A stretch of 64,000 nt of DNA, taken from assembly GCA_900315265.1 (NCBI GenBank), contig OMYN01000009.1, positions 62,001-126,000 of the forward strand, written 5' to 3'. Every line of letters starts with the position of its first letter. The first letter of the stretch is position 1. The notes under the pieces were generated by a model. It did no database searches. It saw nothing but the letters and a program-made list of their open reading frames with translations, and was not told where the DNA came from. Positions 61,183 through 64,000 of this stretch are shown in pieces. A program made the translations under genes and the position numbers. The stretch comes from an uncultured Eubacteriales bacterium. GTDB taxonomy: Bacteria > Bacillota > Clostridia > Lachnospirales > Bianqueaceae.

Positions 61183-61806
61183 ATGAGCAAGGGTACATTG
61201 GCTGTCATTTCCGGTTTTTCCGGAGTCGGCAAGGGGACGGTGGTAAGCCGCCTGGTGAAGGAATATCCCTATTCGCTGTCGGTTTCCGCGACGACCAGGG
61301 ATCCCCGTCCGGGCGAGATCCCGGATCAGTCCTATCATTTCATCAGCAAAGACCGCTTCGAGGAATTGATCCGCGATGGCGGTCTGATCGAGTGGACCAA
61401 TTATGTGGGCAACTATTACGGAACTCCCCGTAAGTTCATTGAAGATGAGATCCGGCAGGGACACGATGTGATACTGGAGATCGAGTCGGACGGCGCTTTC
61501 CAGGTGCGCAGGCTTTACCCGGATGCCATCCTGATCTATATGCTTCCTCCGACTTTTGCGGAGGTCCGCAGCCGTCTGGTGGGAAGAGGGACTGAAAGTG
61601 CGGATAAGATCCGCAGCCGCCTGGCCAAGGCCCGCGACATTGAGCTGGATCGGGCAAGGCAGTATGACTTTCTTATTGTCAATGATGATGTGGATACCTG
61701 TGTGAAGGAATTGGACAAGATCATCCGGACCAAGTCCGGGATAAGGCCTTCCCAGACAGATCTTCTGGACAAACTGAAAAAAGAAGCGGACAGCATGCAG
61801 CTGTAA
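61183..61806 (+). CDS. gmk: Guanylate kinase
   Basis: Phosphorylates GMP to GDP with ATP. The P-loop is GFSGVGKGTVV (Lys17). The GMP-binding motifs are SATTRDPRPGE and YHFISKDRFEELI, with FLEWTNY-type variant LIEWTNYVGNYYGTP; the lid is GRGTESADKIRSRLAKA. The 207 residues match the family. It starts one base after the remA stop. Confidence 0.96.
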   Translation: MSKGTLAVISGFSGVGKGTVVSRLVKEYPYSLSVSATTRDPRPGEIPDQSYHFISKDRFEELIRDGGLIEWTNYVGNYYGTPRKFIEDEIRQGHDVILEIESDGAFQVRRLYPDAILIYMLPPTFAEVRSRLVGRGTESADKIRSRLAKARDIELDRARQYDFLIVNDDVDTCVKELDKIIRTKSGIRPSQTDLLDKLKKEADSMQL

Positions 61807-61832
61807 GGTTCTGCGGAAAATCTATTTCAGGC

Positions 61833-61861
61833 TTTTCATTTTAGTGACGATTTGGTATAAT
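61833..61861 (+). promoter_or_regulatory. Internal promoter before rpoZ
   Basis: TTTTCA (61833-61838), a 17-base spacer and TATAAT (61856-61861) with an extended TGG at 61853-61855. It lies between gmk and rpoZ, so rpoZ-priA may also be transcribed on their own. Confidence 0.6.
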
Positions 61862-61894
61862 AACGGTTACGAATGACGAGAAAGGGGTACTTTT

Positions 61895-62209
61895 ATGCTT
61901 CATCCTTCTTACGGTGAACTGATCGATAAAATCAACCAGGTGAACGAGGAGAACGGCGATCCCAAGATCAACAGCCGCTATACGCTGATCATGGCCATTT
62001 CCCGCCGGGCCAGAGATCTGGTCGACGGGGCTCCTAAAATGGTAGAGGATAAATATAACGGCCGGGTGCTGAGTATTTCGGTCGCAGAAGCCGATGCCGG
62101 CAAAATGGGCGTTGTGATCGCTTCTCCGGACGAAGACGAGAATAAAGATGTCCCGGTCGATGAGATGAGCGATGTCGATCTGTCGACTCCTATCGACGAC
62201 GAGACCTGA
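61895..62209 (+). CDS. rpoZ: DNA-directed RNA polymerase omega subunit
   Basis: Small RNA polymerase subunit of 104 residues. The conserved segment is SRYTLIMAISRRARDLVDGA, followed by VEDKYNGRVLSISVAEADAG. An acidic C-terminal tail (DEDENKDVPVDEMSDVD) is longer than in E. coli but common in Clostridia. GAAAGGGG lies upstream. Its place after gmk and before priA supports the call. Confidence 0.92.
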   Translation: MLHPSYGELIDKINQVNEENGDPKINSRYTLIMAISRRARDLVDGAPKMVEDKYNGRVLSISVAEADAGKMGVVIASPDEDENKDVPVDEMSDVDLSTPIDDET

Positions 62210-62229
62210 TCAGGCAGCGGATCTTGGAC

Positions 62230-64000
62230 ATGAATGAATATGCCAGGATCATTGTCGACCTGCATCATCAGAAGGTAGACCGCATCTTTACTTACAAGGT
62301 GCCCGAGGCTCTGCAGGAAAGGCTGTCGGAAGGGAGTCTTGTCAAGGTCCCTTTCGGAAGAGGCAACCGGACGCTGGACGGATATGTGATCGGGCTGACC
62401 GGGGAACTTTCCGAAAAAGACAGGGAAGCTGCCAATAAGATCAAACCGGTCCTTGGGCTTGCTGCTCAAAAACCTTTGTTTGACCATGATGATCTGGTCC
62501 TGGCGGTCCAAATGGCTAAGCGCTATATGGCACCTTTATCTTCCTGCCTGTCCTTATTCATCCCTAAGATCCGCAATGTCGGTGACCAGACCGAAAAGTG
62601 GGTAGTCTTTACCGGGGATCCGGCAGGAAAACTGGGAAGGTCCCAGCAGCATTTCCTGGACCTTCTTCATCAGTGCGGGGACCGGGCTCTTTTGAGCCTT
62701 ATCCGCAAAGGGGCGGATATCAGCAGTCAGTCGCTGAAGTCGCTTGAAAACCAACATATCATACGTATCGAGCTTCAATCGAGTTTTGAGTCGGAGGGAA
62801 AACCGCCGGCCTCTTTTGTATCGGGGGAAAATGTACCTGTCCTGAATCCGGAACAAAAGGAAGCTGTCCGTAAGATCGTATCCGCCATGGAAGAGGGATG
62901 CTATCAGGGGTTCCTTCTGCACGGGATCACGGGCAGCGGCAAAACGGAAGTCTATATGCACTGCATTCAGAAGGCAATCGACCTGGGCCGGCAGGCTCTT
63001 ATGCTGGTCCCGGAGATCAGCCTGACTCCCCAGCTGATCGATCTGTTCACGCGCCGTTTCGGGTCACAGGTAGGAGTCACCCACAGTAAAATGACCGATA
63101 AAGAACGGTCGGTCATGTGGGAAAAAGCCCGGAAGGGGTTCTATCGGGTCGTCATCGGGCCCAGAAGCGCCTTGTTTACGCCTCTTCGGCAATTGGGACT
63201 GGTCATCCTGGACGAGGAACACGAGCCCAGCTACCGGTCGGAACAAATGTCTCCTCACTATCATGCCAGAGACGTAGCCGAGATGCTGTGCCGCAATAAG
63301 CAGATCCCTATGGTGCTGGGGTCGGCGACTCCCAGTATCGAAACCTATTTCCGCACCAGTCAGGGACGGCTGGACCTTCCCGCCGATCAGCAGAAAGAGG
63401 ACAGTCCGCTGACACTTCTGACCCTGTCCCACCGGGCCGTCCGGTCCGCCAGCCTTCCCAGGGTAGAGTTGGTAGACATGAGGCGGGAACTGGCCAAAGG
63501 CAATACCAGTATGTTCTGCGACCGACTGGCCTACAAGATCCGGGACCGCATCCTGAAAAAAGAGCAGACCATTCTTTTTCTGAACCGCAAAGGCTACGCG
63601 ACTTTCGTCAACTGCCGCAAGTGCGGATTTGTTTTGAAATGTCCCAACTGCAATCTTCCTTATACCTACCATAAAGAGGCGGACCGTTTGATCTGCCACC
63701 ATTGCGGAAAAGAGGTCATGCTTCCCAAGACCTGTCCTGTCTGCGGTTCCAAATATATCCGCCAGTTCGGCGTCGGGACCGAGAGGGTGGAAGAAGCCTG
63801 CCGGCAGCTGTTTCCCGATGCCGGCATCGTGCGGATGGATATGGGCACTATGAAAAAAAGGGAAGATTATGAAAATGTCTACAAGCGCTTCCGGTCCGGA
63901 CAGGGAGATATCCTGATCGGCACACAGATGGTCGCCAAGGGGTTTGATTTTCCCGGTGTGACCCTGGTAGGAGTGCTGGCCGCCGACTCCGGCCTTTACG
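62230..64000 (+). CDS. priA: Primosomal protein N' (PriA helicase), 3' end cut by window
   Basis: Replication restart helicase, about 590 residues visible with the last 150 or so missing. The N-terminal DNA-binding domain begins YARIIVDLHHQKVDRIFTYK. The helicase has Walker A LHGITGSGKTEVYM, VPEISLTPQ, the DEEH box VILDEEHEPSYRSEQ and GSATPSIETY. The zinc-binding Cys pairs are CRKCGFVLKCPNC and CHHCGKE...CPVCGS. The frame is open to the right edge. ATG 62230 follows rpoZ by 20 bases with a weak GGATCTTGGA ribosome binding site. Confidence 0.95.
   Translation, partial: MNEYARIIVDLHHQKVDRIFTYKVPEALQERLSEGSLVKVPFGRGNRTLDGYVIGLTGELSEKDREAANKIKPVLGLAAQKPLFDHDDLVLAVQMAKRYMAPLSSCLSLFIPKIRNVGDQTEKWVVFTGDPAGKLGRSQQHFLDLLHQCGDRALLSLIRKGADISSQSLKSLENQHIIRIELQSSFESEGKPPASFVSGENVPVLNPEQKEAVRKIVSAMEEGCYQGFLLHGITGSGKTEVYMHCIQKAIDLGRQALMLVPEISLTPQLIDLFTRRFGSQVGVTHSKMTDKERSVMWEKARKGFYRVVIGPRSALFTPLRQLGLVILDEEHEPSYRSEQMSPHYHARDVAEMLCRNKQIPMVLGSATPSIETYFRTSQGRLDLPADQQKEDSPLTLLTLSHRAVRSASLPRVELVDMRRELAKGNTSMFCDRLAYKIRDRILKKEQTILFLNRKGYATFVNCRKCGFVLKCPNCNLPYTYHKEADRLICHHCGKEVMLPKTCPVCGSKYIRQFGVGTERVEEACRQLFPDAGIVRMDMGTMKKREDYENVYKRFRSGQGDILIGTQMVAKGFDFPGVTLVGVLAADSGLY

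Noticed and set aside
1-64000. CRISPR arrays, tRNA or rRNA genes, transposons, prophage or defence islands
   Set aside because: No regular spaced repeats, no tRNA cloverleaf or rRNA sequence, no transposase, integrase, restriction or toxin-antitoxin signatures were seen on either strand.

Overview
The window is chromosomal DNA of a Gram-positive, anaerobic, gut-type member of the Clostridia, most likely Lachnospiraceae-like. The inference rests on content: an asparagine-type T-box leader, RemA, the yicC-remA-gmk-rpoZ-priA housekeeping block, oxygen-sensitive dehydratase/activase genes, an anaerobic sulfatase-maturase-type radical SAM enzyme, a bile salt hydrolase, a sortase-type surface protein, strong AGGAGG ribosome binding sites and sigma-A promoters. 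There is no rRNA, no tRNA, no CRISPR array and no insertion sequence. Both ends cut genes: a Na/Pi cotransporter at the left and priA at the right.

Layout. 1-3.6 kb: phosphate transporter with a PhoU domain, then a PhoB/PhoR-like two-component system whose kinase frame is broken by one base. 3.7-9.5 kb: lactonase-type propeller, SagB-like nitroreductase, GH38-like DUF5054 protein, radical SAM maturase and a small overlapping protein. 9.6-11.6 kb: T-box-controlled asparagine synthetase. 11.6-20.4 kb: carbohydrate genes (GH36-like hydrolase, unknown protein, ROK kinase, two sugar-isomerase-type proteins, one fused to a TolB-like propeller), then an M24 peptidase and a DUF362 protein. 20.5-23.2 kb: large surface protein with lamin-tail domains. 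23.4-30.9 kb: two polar amino acid ABC transporters flanking a CmpB-type membrane protein and a DUF3048 lipoprotein-like protein. 30.9-34.0 kb: 2-hydroxyacyl-CoA dehydratase genes, one fused to its activase. 34.1-34.9 kb: a small-protein transcript with a cre-like site and a complex regulatory gap. 34.9-38.7 kb: nucleoside hydrolase, ribokinase and a membrane glycerophosphodiesterase. 39-44.6 kb: LysR regulator, esterase, GPH-type symporter, mannonate dehydratase (UxuA) and HD protein, a probable hexuronate unit. 44.6-51.3 kb: ThrE-type exporter, Fe-S aldo/keto reductase, DUF3842, alpha/beta hydrolase, HtpG, DUF5721. 51.5-58.1 kb: giant dehydratase-activase protein, HAD phosphatase, VanZ, bile salt hydrolase. 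58.2-64 kb: FAD-dependent protein and the yicC-remA-gmk-rpoZ-priA block.

How the genes work together. The nucleoside hydrolase and ribokinase form a ribose salvage pair. The esterase, symporter and UxuA fit uptake and breakdown of esterified hexuronates or glucuronides. The transporters, T-box asnB and ThrE exporter handle amino acids. The dehydratase genes point to amino acid or hydroxy-acid fermentation. The most unusual items are the dehydratase-activase fusion with an internal start that would yield a normal-sized activase, a cre-linked small-protein RNA unit, the isomerase-TolB fusion, a T-box whose terminator holds the ribosome binding site, two genes interrupted at short A-runs, and an HtpG with a long charged linker. 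No wholly new multi-gene defence or mobile system was recognised.
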